Source: Streptomyces venezuelae | GTDB taxonomy: Bacteria > Actinomycetota > Actinomycetes > Streptomycetales > Streptomycetaceae | Direction of reading: 5' to 3' | Length of the DNA: 64,000 bases | Assembly: GCF_008642295.1 (NCBI RefSeq) | Contig: NZ_CP029190.1 | Span: 2,514,001-2,578,000 of the forward strand | Shown here: piece after piece, positions 17,369 to 26,005 of the stretch | Position numbering within the stretch: position 1 is the first letter of the stretch | Layout: every line of letters starts with the position of its first letter | Program-made: the position numbers and the translations under genes | Notes under the pieces: model-generated | Database searches by the model: none | Told to the model about the DNA's origin: nothing | What the model saw: the letters and a program-made list of their open reading frames with translations, nothing else

Positions 17369-18154
17369 ATGCGTATCGACCTCGCCTCCGCCCCCGGAGA
17401 CCCGGAACGCCCCAACGAGGACTGGCTGTCCGCCGCGCTGCCCGCCTGCGGCCAGGGCGGAGTGCTGGTCGCTCTGGACGGGGTGACCCCGCCGGCCGGG
17501 GAGGACGGGTGCGTGCACGGGGTGCCCTGGTTCACCGCCCGGCTCGGCGGCCGATTGACCGAACTGTCCGGATCGCGACGGGACATGTCCCTGGACCGGA
17601 TCCTGGCCGAGGCCATTCGCGACACCGCCGCGGCACACGGGGACGGCTGTGACCTTTCTCACGTCCGTACCCCGCAGGCAACCGTGGTGGTGGCCCGCTG
17701 GGACGAGGAGTACGTCGAGCACCTGGTGCTGTCGGACTCGGTGCTGCTGCTCCAGTCGCCGGCAGGGGAGGTGACGGCGGTGCGCGACGACCGGCTCGAC
17801 CGGGTTCCGCGCGAGGTGCTGCGCTCGCACGCCGCCACGGATGCGCTGCGCAATGCGTACGGGCGGGCGGATGCCTTCTTCACCGCGGCGGCCGACCCGG
17901 CGGCAGCCGGGCTCGCGGTCACCGGCCGGACCCCGCGCGCGCAGGTCCGGGCGCTGGCCGCGCTGACGGACGGCGCCGGCCGCTGGACGGAGACCTTCCG
18001 GGAGGGCGACTGGGCCGACTGCATGGCGGTACTGCGGAAGGAGGGGGCGGAGGGGCTGATCGCCCGGGTCCGCACCCTGGAATCCGACCCGGCCAGGCCC
18101 TCGGGTCGCGGGAAGCGCCACGACGACGCCTCGGCGGCCTACGCGGAGCTCTAG
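17369..18154 (+). CDS. PP2C-like protein phosphatase
   Basis: A 261-residue protein with a PP2C-like layout: NEDW near residue 13, a metal-binding-type ALDGVTPP, LVLSDSVLLLQS in the middle and a late ALTDGAGRWTE. The spacing of acidic residues suits a shortened PPM-family fold that would dephosphorylate Ser/Thr proteins. Some canonical motifs (full DGxxGH) are degenerate, so activity is not certain. Start ATG at 17369. It stands alone and is divergent from the conservon. Confidence 0.7.
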   Translation: MRIDLASAPGDPERPNEDWLSAALPACGQGGVLVALDGVTPPAGEDGCVHGVPWFTARLGGRLTELSGSRRDMSLDRILAEAIRDTAAAHGDGCDLSHVRTPQATVVVARWDEEYVEHLVLSDSVLLLQSPAGEVTAVRDDRLDRVPREVLRSHAATDALRNAYGRADAFFTAAADPAAAGLAVTGRTPRAQVRALAALTDGAGRWTETFREGDWADCMAVLRKEGAEGLIARVRTLESDPARPSGRGKRHDDASAAYAEL

Positions 18155-18275
18155 CCGGCCGGCCCGACGGCCTGGGGCGGCCTCGACGGCCCGGCGACCC
18201 GGGGCGGTCCCGGCCGCCCGACGGCCTCGGGCGGCCTCGCGGTCCGGCGGCCGGACCGCGTCGCCCGGACCGCGC

Positions 18276-18560
18276 CTACGCCCCGCCCGGGTCCGTCGTG
18301 CGGCGGCGTTCGGCGTGGCGGGCGACCCGGGCGCGGTTGCCGCAGGACGGCTTGCACCAGGCCTGGCGTCCGTGGCTCCGCAGGAAGTACCGCACGCAGC
18401 GCGGCGCCGAGCAGGACCGGAGCTGCTCGCACTGCGGCCCGGCCAGGAACTCGATCGCGGCCCGGGCCAGCCCGGCGATCAGCCCGGCCCGCGCCCGGAT
18501 TTCGGCCCCGGCCTCGGGCCGCGCGTCGGCGGCCGGGTGCAGGGCTGTGGACGGGGGTTC
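18276..18560 (-). pseudogene. CGNR zinc-finger regulator, C-terminal half only
   Basis: The minus-strand frame ending at 18276 reads through a CGNR zinc finger: a first Cys pair in CSAPRCVRYF and a second in CKPSCGNRARVARH. The family normally has an N-terminal ABATE domain of about 100 residues and a start codon; here homology ends near 18560, where the opposite-strand metallophosphoesterase begins, itself lacking its 5' end. The gene therefore looks like the surviving 3' half of a divergent pair. Confidence 0.72.
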
Positions 18561-18568
18561 GCCGGCGG

Positions 18569-19147
18569 GCAGAGGCCGCCCGGCTGCTCGACCTCCCGTT
18601 CCCGGTCCTGACCTGCCCCGGCAACCACGACGTCCGGCCCGCCTACCGCAAGGCCCTGCTCGGGGAGGCGCCCGCCGAGGGGCCGGTCAACCGGGTCCAC
18701 CGCATCGGCGGCACCGCCGTCCTGATGTGCGACACCACCGTTCCCGGCCACGACCACGGCCGGATCGACGCGGAGACCGCCCGGTGGATCGACGGGACGC
18801 TCTCGGGGCTCCCGGACGGCGTCCCGGCCCTGCTCGCCTTCCACCAGCCGCCGGTGGAGGTGCACCACCCGCTGCCCGACTCCTGCCGGCTGGAGGAGCC
18901 GGAGCGGCTGGCCACACTGCTCGACGCGCATCCCCGGGTGGCCGCCGTCCTCACCGGCCACGCCCACACCGCCGCCGCCTCGTCCTTCGCCGGGCGCCCG
19001 CTGATCGTCGGGCCCGCGGTGACCTGGACCCTGCGGCTGCCCTGGGAGGGTGACGCACCGGCCGACCGGGACCAGCCGCCCGGGCTGGCCTTCCACCTGC
19101 TGGGCGAGGACGGGCGGCTGACCACCCACTTCCGCGTGGTGCCGTGA
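18569..19147 (+). pseudogene. Metallophosphoesterase, N-terminally truncated
   Basis: The plus-strand frame holds the middle and C-terminal parts of a calcineurin-like phosphoesterase: LLDLPFPVLTCPGNHDVRP with the GNHD motif at 18620-18631, then AVLTGHAHTAAASSF with GHAH. The first part, which should carry the DxH and GDxxD/N motifs, is missing because the upstream bases encode the C terminus of a CGNR protein on the other strand. An ATG at 18725 could start a still shorter product, but that would lack GNHD. Probably inactive. The LysE-type gene follows five bases later. Confidence 0.75.
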
Positions 19148-19151
19148 CGCC

Positions 19152-19805
19152 TTGTCCGACCATCCGTACGTCCCTGCGTACGTCCATCCGTACGCCGTGG
19201 CCGGGTTCCTGGCGGCGGTGTTCCCGCTGATCGCGACCCCGGGGACCAGTCTGGCCCTGCTGGTGCAGCGGGTCGGGGAGGGCGGCCGGCGGCAGGCCTG
19301 GCCGGTCGTTCTCGGCACCGTCGCCGGCCTGTACGTGCACGCCGCGATGGCGGTGGCCGGGCTGTCGGCCCTGGTCGTGCACTCCGCCCGGGCCTTCACC
19401 GCCGTCCGGATCGCCGGGGCCTGCTGGCTCATCGGCCTCGGCCTGTGGACCTGGTACGCGGCCCGTCGCGCCGGGACCGCACCCGGGACCTCACCCGGGG
19501 CCTCCGGCCGGGGCGGGTCCGGCTTCCTGCAGGCGCTGCTCGCCAACGTCCTGAACCCGAAGGCCGCGTCCGTCTACCTGACCCTGGTCCCCCAGTTCAT
19601 CGAGCCCGGCCGGCCGCTCCCCGCCCAGGTGCTGGTGCCGGCCACCGCCCATGCCCTGCTGCTCGCCCTCTGGCTGCTCGGCTGGACGGTACTGGTCCGG
19701 CGGGCGTCGGGGGTGCTGCGGCGGCCCGGGTTCCGGGCCGCGCTGGGCCGGGTCACCGCGGTGGTGCTGATCGGCCTGGGCATCCGTACCGCCGTGGCGG
19801 CCTGA
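19152..19805 (+). CDS. LysE-family amino-acid exporter
   Basis: A 217-residue membrane protein with about six hydrophobic segments. Family features are PLIATPGTSLALLVQRVGEGG near the N terminus, the GLGLWTWYAARR loop and the NVLNPKAASVYLTLVPQFI motif. LysE/RhtB proteins export amino acids or derivatives. The start is uncertain: TTG at 19152 gives the full first segment, and a GTG at 19198 is an alternative. It follows the broken phosphoesterase closely, so it may have lost its original promoter. Confidence 0.82.
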   Translation: MSDHPYVPAYVHPYAVAGFLAAVFPLIATPGTSLALLVQRVGEGGRRQAWPVVLGTVAGLYVHAAMAVAGLSALVVHSARAFTAVRIAGACWLIGLGLWTWYAARRAGTAPGTSPGASGRGGSGFLQALLANVLNPKAASVYLTLVPQFIEPGRPLPAQVLVPATAHALLLALWLLGWTVLVRRASGVLRRPGFRAALGRVTAVVLIGLGIRTAVAA

Positions 19806-19835
19806 GGCCCCGGGGCCCGCCGCCGGGCTCCGGGG

Positions 19836-20276
19836 CTAGTCCGTCCCCTGGTTCAACTGGTGCAGCAGCCGGGCCAGTTCCGCCACCTCGCCGCGGTCCC
19901 AGCCGGCCAGCTTGCGCATGTAGCGGACCCGCCGGGCGTCGCGGACCTTCAGGAACCGCTCCCGGCCCTCCGGGGTGAGGCCGACCTGGAAGGCCCGGCC
20001 GTCCGCCGGGTCCTGCTCGCGGGCCACCAGGCCGAGGTCCTCCAGGGCCCGCAGCTGCCGGCTCATGGTCGCCTTCCCCACCCCGAAGTAGGCCGCGAGA
20101 TCGGTGGCCCGCTGCCGGCCGGCGTCCTCCAGCCGTACGAGCAGCCCGTACGCGGCGGGCTCCAGCTCGGGGTGGAGTTCGCGGGCCATCTCCCCGGAGG
20201 AGGCCCGGGCGCGCCGGAGGAAGACGGACAGCTCCCGCTCCAGCGCGAGGAACTCCTGGTCTTCGCTCCCGTGCAC
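19836..20276 (-). CDS. MarR-family transcriptional regulator
   Basis: A 146-residue winged-helix regulator: YGLLVRLEDAGRQRATDLAAYF, then GVGKATMSRQLRALEDLGLV (recognition helix) and a wing REQDPADGRAFQVGLTPEG. The start is a GTG at 20276 with GGGAG nearby. It lies downstream of lon on the same strand, separated by 70 bases. The ligand and targets are unknown; the convergent LysE-type gene is a possible target. Confidence 0.9.
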   Translation of the reverse strand: MHGSEDQEFLALERELSVFLRRARASSGEMARELHPELEPAAYGLLVRLEDAGRQRATDLAAYFGVGKATMSRQLRALEDLGLVAREQDPADGRAFQVGLTPEGRERFLKVRDARRVRYMRKLAGWDRGEVAELARLLHQLNQGTD

Positions 20277-20346
20277 GTGCTGCTCCCGTCGTGGCTGTGT
20301 GGGGCCTGTCGGGACCAGTATTTCCCAGCGCCCCGGCCCCGGGGGA

Positions 20347-22749
20347 TCAGGCGGCCGTGGTGACCGCGAGCTCCGCCTCCTGCAGGGCCAGCTCCAGGAC
20401 CTGCCGCACGTCCGTGACGGGGTGCACCTCCAGCCGCTCCAGGACCTCGGCCGGCACATCGTCCAGATCGGCCTCGTTCCGCTTCGGGATGATCACGGTG
20501 GTCAGCCCGGCCCGGTGCGCGGCCAGCAGCTTCTGCTTGACCCCGCCGATGGGCAGCACCCGGCCGGTCAGCGAGACCTCGCCGGTCATGGCCACATCGG
20601 TGCGGACCTGGCGGCCGGACAGCAGGGAGGCGAGCGCCGTCGTCATGGTGATGCCCGCGCTCGGGCCGTCCTTGGGCACCGCGCCGGCCGGGAAGTGGAT
20701 GTGCACTCCCCGTTCCTTCAGCCCGGTGACCGGGAGTTCCAGCTCCGCGCCGTGGGAGCGCAGGAAGCTGAGCGCGATCTGCGCGGATTCCTTCATCACC
20801 TCGCCGAGCTGGCCGGTCAGGGTCAGTCCGGCCGCGCCGGTCTCCGGGTCGGCGAGCGAGGCCTCGACGAAGAGCACGTCCCCGCCCGCCCCGGTGACGG
20901 CGAGGCCGGTGGCCACGCCGGGCACGGCGGTCCGCCGCTCGGCCGGGTCCTGCGCGGACTCCGGTACGTGGTGCGGGCGCCCGATCAGCGCGCGCAGGTC
21001 CTGCTCGGTGATGGTGAACGGCAGCTCCCGCTCCCCCAGCTCGTGCTGGGAGGCCACCTTGCGCAGCAGCCGGGCGATGGACCGCTCCAGGGTCCGTACG
21101 CCGGCCTCGCGGGTGTACTCGCCGGCCAGCTTCCGCAGGGCCGGCTCCTCCAGGGTCACCTCGTCGGCGCCGAGTCCGGCCCGCTCCAGCTGGCGCGGCA
21201 GCAGGTGGTCGCGGGCGATGACCACCTTCTCGTCCTCGGTGTACCCGTCGAGCCGGACCAGGTCCATCCGGTCGGCCAGCGCCTCCGGGATGGCTTCCAG
21301 CACATTGGCGGTGGCCAGGAAGACCACGTCGCTCAGGTCCAGTTCCACCTCCAGGTAGTGGTCCCGGAAGGTGTGGTTCTGGGCCGGGTCGAGGACCTCC
21401 AGCAGGGCGGCTGCCGGGTCGCCGCGGAAGTCGGAGCCCACCTTGTCGATCTCGTCGAGGAGCACCACCGGGTTCATGGACCCGGCCTCCTTGATGGCCC
21501 GGACGATCCGCCCGGGCAGCGCGCCCACGTACGTACGCCGGTGGCCGCGGATCTCCGCCTCGTCGCGGACGCCGCCGAGCGCGACGCGCACGAACTTCCG
21601 GCCCATCGCGTGCGCCACGCTTTCGCCGAGGCTCGTTTTTCCGACACCCGGAGGGCCTACCAGCGCCAGCACGGCCCCGCCGCGCCGGCCGCCGACCACG
21701 CCGAGCCCGCGCTCGCCGCGCCGCTTGCGGACGGCCAGGTACTCGGTGATCCGGTCCTTCACATCGCTCAGCCCGGCGTGCTCGGCGTCCAGTACCGCCC
21801 GGGCCCCGCGGATGTCGTACGCGTCCTCGGTCCGCTCGTTCCAGGGCAGCTCCAGGACGGTGTCCAGCCAGGTCCGGATCCAGGAGCCCTCCGGGGACTG
21901 GTCGCTGGACCGCTCCAGCTTCTCGACCTCCTTCAGCGCGGCTTCCCGCACCTTCTCCGGCAGGTCGGCTGCCTCGACCCGGCTGCGGTAGTCGTCGGCC
22001 GCCTCGCCCTCGCCGTCCCCGTTCAGCTCGCGCAGCTCCTTGCGGACCGCCTCCAGCTGACGCCTCAGCAGGAACTCGCGCTGCTGCTTGTCCACGCCCT
22101 CCTGGACGTCCTTGGCGATGGACTCGGCGACGTCCTGTTCGGCGAGGTGGTCGCTGAGCCACTTCACGGCGAGTTTCAGGCGGGCGACCGGGTCGGCGGT
22201 CTCCAGCAGCTCGACCTTCTGGGCCACCGTCAGGAACGGTGAGTACCCCGAGTTGTCGGCCAGCGCCGACACCCCTTCGATCTGCTGCACCCGGTCGACG
22301 ACCTGCCAGGCCCCGCGTTTCCTCAGCCAGCTGGTGGCGAGGGCCTTGTACTCCTTGACCAGCTCGGTGACGGCTCCGGGCAGCGGATCGGGGGTGTGCT
22401 CCTCCACCACCTCGCCCTCCACCCACAGGGCGGCACCCGGCCCGGTGGTCCCGGCGCCGATCCGGACCCGGCCGAGCCCGCGGATCAGCGCGCCCGGGTC
22501 CCCGTCGGACAGCCGCCCCACCTGCTCGACGGTCCCCAGCACACCCGTCCCGGCGTACGTGCCGTCAACCCGCGGCACGAGCAGCACCCGGGGCTTCCCG
22601 CTGCCGCTCCCGGCCGCCGCCTGCGCGGCCTCCACGGCCCCGCGCACCTCGGCGTCGGTCAGGTCCAGCGGAACCACCATCCCGGGCAGCACGACCTCGT
22701 CGTCGAGCGGCAGCACGGGCAGGGTGAGCGATACGGACGTCGAAGCCAT
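20347..22749 (-). CDS. lon: ATP-dependent Lon protease
   Basis: An 800-residue LonA protease, the usual size. It has an N-terminal substrate-binding domain (about 8-200), a coiled region, an AAA+ module with Walker A GPPGVGKT (365-372) and Walker B VVLLDEIDK, and a C-terminal protease domain with the Ser-Lys dyad S697 (PKDGPSAGIT) and K740 (GGVKQK). It degrades misfolded and regulatory proteins in the cytoplasm. An HspR-type inverted repeat lies just upstream of the ATG, so it belongs to the heat-shock regulon, as reported for streptomycete lon. Confidence 0.97.
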   Translation of the reverse strand: MASTSVSLTLPVLPLDDEVVLPGMVVPLDLTDAEVRGAVEAAQAAAGSGSGKPRVLLVPRVDGTYAGTGVLGTVEQVGRLSDGDPGALIRGLGRVRIGAGTTGPGAALWVEGEVVEEHTPDPLPGAVTELVKEYKALATSWLRKRGAWQVVDRVQQIEGVSALADNSGYSPFLTVAQKVELLETADPVARLKLAVKWLSDHLAEQDVAESIAKDVQEGVDKQQREFLLRRQLEAVRKELRELNGDGEGEAADDYRSRVEAADLPEKVREAALKEVEKLERSSDQSPEGSWIRTWLDTVLELPWNERTEDAYDIRGARAVLDAEHAGLSDVKDRITEYLAVRKRRGERGLGVVGGRRGGAVLALVGPPGVGKTSLGESVAHAMGRKFVRVALGGVRDEAEIRGHRRTYVGALPGRIVRAIKEAGSMNPVVLLDEIDKVGSDFRGDPAAALLEVLDPAQNHTFRDHYLEVELDLSDVVFLATANVLEAIPEALADRMDLVRLDGYTEDEKVVIARDHLLPRQLERAGLGADEVTLEEPALRKLAGEYTREAGVRTLERSIARLLRKVASQHELGERELPFTITEQDLRALIGRPHHVPESAQDPAERRTAVPGVATGLAVTGAGGDVLFVEASLADPETGAAGLTLTGQLGEVMKESAQIALSFLRSHGAELELPVTGLKERGVHIHFPAGAVPKDGPSAGITMTTALASLLSGRQVRTDVAMTGEVSLTGRVLPIGGVKQKLLAAHRAGLTTVIIPKRNEADLDDVPAEVLERLEVHPVTDVRQVLELALQEAELAVTTAA

Positions 22750-22770
22750 GATCTTCCCTCCGGCAGTGAA

Positions 22771-22791
22771 GTTGAGCTATGCCGACTCAAT
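22771..22791. promoter_or_regulatory. HAIR element (HspR operator) of lon
   Basis: GTTGAGC, seven bases, ACTCAAT: this matches the HspR-associated inverted repeat consensus CTTGAGT-N7-ACTCAAG at 11 of 14 positions with exact spacing. It sits 22 bases upstream of the lon start. HspR with DnaK represses such promoters in the absence of heat stress. Confidence 0.8.
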
Positions 22792-22868
22792 GCACCTGCG
22801 CCGCCCAATGTTCCCCAACCCCCGTTCGCCTCCGGCGAACACGTTGGCCGCGGCCGTCACAGGGGCCG

Positions 22869-23639
22869 TCACAGGGGCCGGAGGTCAGGGCGTTTGGCCG
22901 TACGGAGGGTGCCCGAGGAGCGGCCGGTGAGGCGGCGGGCGAGCCAGGGGGCGAGGAAGCCGGCCGCCCAGCGGAGTTCGGCCGCGGCCACCCGGTGGGC
23001 GGGCCGGGGCGGCAGCGGCGGCAGCGGCCGGGTCCAGCCGTCGTCGCTGCCGGGCAGGCCGAGGGCGTGGGCGAGAGCGGCGGCGATCCGCTCGTGGCCG
23101 AGCGGGGCGGCGTGGAGCCGGTCCGCGCTCCACAGCCGGGGGTCGGCGGCGACGGCGTACCGGCCGGTCTCGGCGACGGTGACCCCGTGCCGGGAGGCCG
23201 CGGCGCGGATACGGGAGTTCAGCTCGGACACCCGGGGCCGCAGCGGCCGGGCGAGCGGCACGACCGCCCCGACGTCGGGGAAGGTCACGGTGGCCACCCG
23301 GACCCCGGCCGAGGTGAGTTCGGCGAACATCGCCTCCAGGTGTCCGGCCACCTGGGCCGCGTCGAAGCGGGGCCGCAGCAGGTCGTTGACCCCGGCGACC
23401 ACGGTGGCCAGGTCGGGGCGCAGGGCCAGGGCGGGTTCCAGCTGTTCGGCGCGGACCTGGCCGGCCAGGCGGCCCCGGACCGCCAGATTGGCGTACCGGA
23501 GACCGGGGTTCACGGCCGCCAGGTGCTCGGCGAGGCGGTCGGCGAAGCCGCGCAGGCCGGTGCTGTCGTCGCCGTCGCCGAGCCCTTCGGTCTGGCTGTC
23601 GCCCAGGGCCACGTAGCGCAGCAACTCACCGCTCGACAT
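22869..23639 (-). CDS. SGNH/GDSL hydrolase
   Basis: A 256-residue esterase or lipase of the SGNH superfamily. Block I is ALGDSQTEGLGD (Ser near residue 14), block III is VAGVNDLL (Asn) and block V has the catalytic Asp/His in SADRLHAAPLGHERIA. No signal peptide is seen, so it is probably cytoplasmic. Its start overlaps the end of the PadR gene by 14 bases, so it is likely coupled. The substrate is unknown. The last 40 residues are basic and Pro/Leu-rich. Confidence 0.9.
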   Translation of the reverse strand: MSSGELLRYVALGDSQTEGLGDGDDSTGLRGFADRLAEHLAAVNPGLRYANLAVRGRLAGQVRAEQLEPALALRPDLATVVAGVNDLLRPRFDAAQVAGHLEAMFAELTSAGVRVATVTFPDVGAVVPLARPLRPRVSELNSRIRAAASRHGVTVAETGRYAVAADPRLWSADRLHAAPLGHERIAAALAHALGLPGSDDGWTRPLPPLPPRPAHRVAAAELRWAAGFLAPWLARRLTGRSSGTLRTAKRPDLRPL

Positions 23640-24195
23640 GGCCGGCCTGCCGTTCCCGCAGGATGCCGGCGATCCGCCGGCACCAGTCCCGGTGCTCCTG
23701 CTCGAAGGTCAGGCCGCGCAGGCAGGTCAGGTAGCCCCCGATCCGCTCGCCCCGGCGCAGGAACTCCTCCTCGTCCGCGTCCCCGCGGAGCTGCCGCAGC
23801 AGCGCGCCGAGCAGCTGGATCTTGGCCTCGGCGGCGACCGCCCGCTCCTCCAGCTGTTCGATCACCGCGGTGGTGCCGATCCGGTCGGCGGCCTGGACCT
23901 TGACGAGCAGGTCGTCGCGGATGAACGAGGGCTTCGAGGGGGCCTCGGCGAAGGCCTCCAGCTCGGCCCGGCCGGCCGCGGTGACCCGGAACAGCCGCTT
24001 GTTGGGCCGGGTCTCCTGGACCACCTCCCGGCCCTCGACCAGCCCTTCCCGCTCCAGCTTGGCCAGCTCGGCGTAGAGCTGCTGGGGCAGGGCGTGCCAG
24101 AAGTTCGCCACGCCGATGTCGAAACCCTTCGCCAGCTGGTACCCGCTGTACTCGCCGTCCAGCAGCGCCGCCAGCACGGCATGCCGCAGAGCCAT
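23626..24195 (-). CDS. PadR-family transcriptional regulator
   Basis: A 189-residue regulator with the PadR winged helix: ALRHAVLAALLDGEYSGYQL, then FWHALPQQLYAELAKLEREG and RLFRVTAAGRAELEAF, plus a C-terminal helical dimerisation domain of the vinculin-like PadR subtype. I use the ATG at 24195; an upstream ATG adds a polar extension. It is divergent from the NTF2-like gene and upstream of the SGNH hydrolase. Confidence 0.9.
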   Translation of the reverse strand: MALRHAVLAALLDGEYSGYQLAKGFDIGVANFWHALPQQLYAELAKLEREGLVEGREVVQETRPNKRLFRVTAAGRAELEAFAEAPSKPSFIRDDLLVKVQAADRIGTTAVIEQLEERAVAAEAKIQLLGALLRQLRGDADEEEFLRRGERIGGYLTCLRGLTFEQEHRDWCRRIAGILRERQAGHVER

Positions 24196-24282
24196 GAAGC
24201 CGCCCTTCCCTTTCGTCTCACCTCCCTGCACCATACTCAAGAAACTGACTAATCAGATTCATGACCATGAGGAGATCGGGGC
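24196..24282. promoter_or_regulatory. Divergent promoter, possible PadR operator
   Basis: This gap holds an AT-richer stretch with the dyad CTGACTAATCAG (24245-24256; CTGA and TCAG arms) between the PadR gene and the NTF2-like gene. PadR proteins often bind such short dyads next to their own gene. The assignment is from position only. Confidence 0.35.
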
Positions 24283-24738
24283 ATGGACACCGTGAACACC
24301 GCCACAGAAACCGCCGCACGTTTCCGCACCGCCGTGGAGCAGCGTGATCACTCCGCGCTGGAGGAGCTGTTCACCGAGGACATCCGCCTGTACAGCCCGG
24401 TGAAGTTCACCCCCTTCGAGGGCCGGCCGATGGTCCTGGGGCTGTTCGGGGTGCTGCTGCGGATCTTCGAGGACCTGCGGTATGTCGGGCACTTCGAGGG
24501 CGCTGCCGAGACGGCGGTCGACGGCGAGGAGGCCCCGTCGGTGATCCTGCCCTTCCGGGCCACCGTGGACGGCCGGCAGATCCACGGCATCGACCTGCTC
24601 CAGTTCGACGAGCAGGGCCGGGTCAAGGAGTTCACCGTGATGGTGCGCCCGCAGTCGGCCGTGCAGGCGCTGGGTCAGGCGGTACTGGCCGGCCTGGTGG
24701 CGGACGGACTCGTCCCCGCCGCTCCCGGAACTCCCTGA
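24283..24738 (+). CDS. NTF2-like (SnoaL-type) protein
   Basis: A 151-residue protein with the NTF2-like cone fold pattern: helical N terminus (ETAARFRTAVEQRDHSALEE), ELFTEDIRLYSPVKFTPFEG, then FRATVDGRQIHGIDLLQFDEQGRV and KEFTVMVRP. Members include isomerases, cyclases and binding proteins; no catalytic residue can be assigned. It is divergent from padR and a likely target of it. Its 3' end overlaps the convergent sulfurtransferase gene by 64 bases. Confidence 0.87.
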   Translation: MDTVNTATETAARFRTAVEQRDHSALEELFTEDIRLYSPVKFTPFEGRPMVLGLFGVLLRIFEDLRYVGHFEGAAETAVDGEEAPSVILPFRATVDGRQIHGIDLLQFDEQGRVKEFTVMVRPQSAVQALGQAVLAGLVADGLVPAAPGTP

Positions 24739-25634
24739 GCTCCCTGAATCACCGGGAGGGCGGAGGGCCGTCCCCAGTCGCTCCAGGAGCCGTCGTAGAC
24801 CGCGAGCTCGGGGTGACCGGCCAGGTCGGCGGCGAGGGCGAGGACGCAGGCGGTCACCCCGGAGCCGCAGCTGAAGTAGAGCTTCTCCGCGGCCGGGGCG
24901 AGGGCGTCGAAGGCGGCGCGGAGCTCGGCGGCCGGGCGCATCCGGCCGTCCGCGGTCCGGACCTCGGCGAAGGGGAGGCTGAGCGCACCCGGCATATGGC
25001 CGGCCCGCAGGCCGGGGCGGGGTTCGGGGGCGGTACCGGCGAAGCGGTCGCGGGTACGGGCGTCGAAGACGGCGGCGGCCGGGTCGGCCAGGGCGGCGAG
25101 CACCTCGGTGCTGTCGACCAGCAGCCCGGGCCGCGGCCGGGCGGTGAAATCGCCGCGCGGACCGTCGTACGCCGCCGGGGCGGGCTCCACCGGGAGCCCG
25201 GCCGCGGTCCAGGCGGGCAGCCCACCGTCGAGGACCGCGACACGGTCGAAGCCCATGGCGCGGAGCATCCACCAGGCGCGGGCGCTGGAGTAGATGCCGG
25301 CGGCGTCGTAGACGACGACCGTGCTGGTGTCGTCTACGCCGAGGGCGCGTAGGGCTTCGGTGAAGGCGGTGGCCGTCGGCATGGTGTGCGGCACAGGCGA
25401 GCTGTGGTCGGACAGCTCACCGTCGAGATCGAAGGGCCGCGCCCCGGGTATCCGCACGGCCCCACCCCGATGCGCCCCGACGGACGCATCGAACACCACC
25501 ACCCCACTCCCCCGCCCCACCCCACCCAGCCACTCGGCACTGACCAGCGGCCCGGACCATGGCTCCGCGGCGGGGGTGGTGGGGGCGGTTGGGGCCTGCG
25601 GCCCCGTGCCGATGACGGGCTGACGGTCGGTCAT
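24675..25634 (-). CDS. Thiosulfate/3-mercaptopyruvate sulfurtransferase (tandem rhodanese)
   Basis: A 319-residue enzyme with two rhodanese domains. The N-terminal one (about 28-155, VVVFDASVG through GGLPAWTAAG) lacks the active Cys. The C-terminal one (about 175-290) carries the active loop CGSGVTA. It transfers sulfane sulfur from thiosulfate or mercaptopyruvate to acceptors; the loop CGSGVTA is closer to mercaptopyruvate-type enzymes. Start ATG at 25634. Its last 64 bases overlap the NTF2-like gene. Confidence 0.92.
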   Translation of the reverse strand: MTDRQPVIGTGPQAPTAPTTPAAEPWSGPLVSAEWLGGVGRGSGVVVFDASVGAHRGGAVRIPGARPFDLDGELSDHSSPVPHTMPTATAFTEALRALGVDDTSTVVVYDAAGIYSSARAWWMLRAMGFDRVAVLDGGLPAWTAAGLPVEPAPAAYDGPRGDFTARPRPGLLVDSTEVLAALADPAAAVFDARTRDRFAGTAPEPRPGLRAGHMPGALSLPFAEVRTADGRMRPAAELRAAFDALAPAAEKLYFSCGSGVTACVLALAADLAGHPELAVYDGSWSDWGRPSALPVIQGAQGVPGAAGTSPSATRPASTA

Positions 25635-25686
25635 GCAGGGCCTCCAGGAGGGGACAGGGGTCGATGATGCAGCGGCTGACGACTGA

Positions 25687-25982
25687 CCGCAGGCCGGGTG
25701 GCCGCAGGCCGCAGGCCGCAGGCCGGGTGGCCGCAGGCCGCAGGCCGCAGGCCGGGTGGCCGCAGGCCGCAGGCCGGGTGGCCGCAGGCCGCAGGCCGCA
25801 GGCCGGGTGGCCGCAGGCCGCAGGCCGCAGGCCGGGTGGCCGCAGGCCGCAGGCCGCAGGCCGGGTGGCCGCAGGCCGCAGGCCGCAGGCCGGGTGGCCG
25901 CAGGCCGGGTGGCCGCAGGCCGGGTGGCCGCAGGCCGGGTGGCCGCAGGCCGGGTGGCCGCAGGCCGCAGGCCGGGTGGGTG
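25687..25982. repeat. Tandem repeat array of GGCCGCA and GGCCGGGT units
   Basis: About 296 bases made of two short words, GGCCGCA (7 bases) and GGCCGGGT (8 bases), arranged as one to three of the first followed by one of the second, with pure runs of a 15-base unit near the right end. It lies between the sulfurtransferase start and the glycosyltransferase stop. It is translatable in several frames as Ala/Gly/Arg/Pro repeats but has no gene. The structure is typical of a length-variable slippage array. Confidence 0.93.
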
Positions 25983-26005
25983 CCGGGCCGCCGGGCCGGA
26001 GGGGG

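Noticed and set aside
18298..19053. Intact plus-strand gene spanning the CGNR and phosphoesterase remnants
   Set aside because: That frame is Arg/Pro/Gly-rich with no motif; the phosphoesterase motifs lie in a different frame and the zinc finger on the other strand.
25687..25982. CRISPR array
   Set aside because: Units are 7 and 8 bases with no unique spacers, and no cas gene is near.
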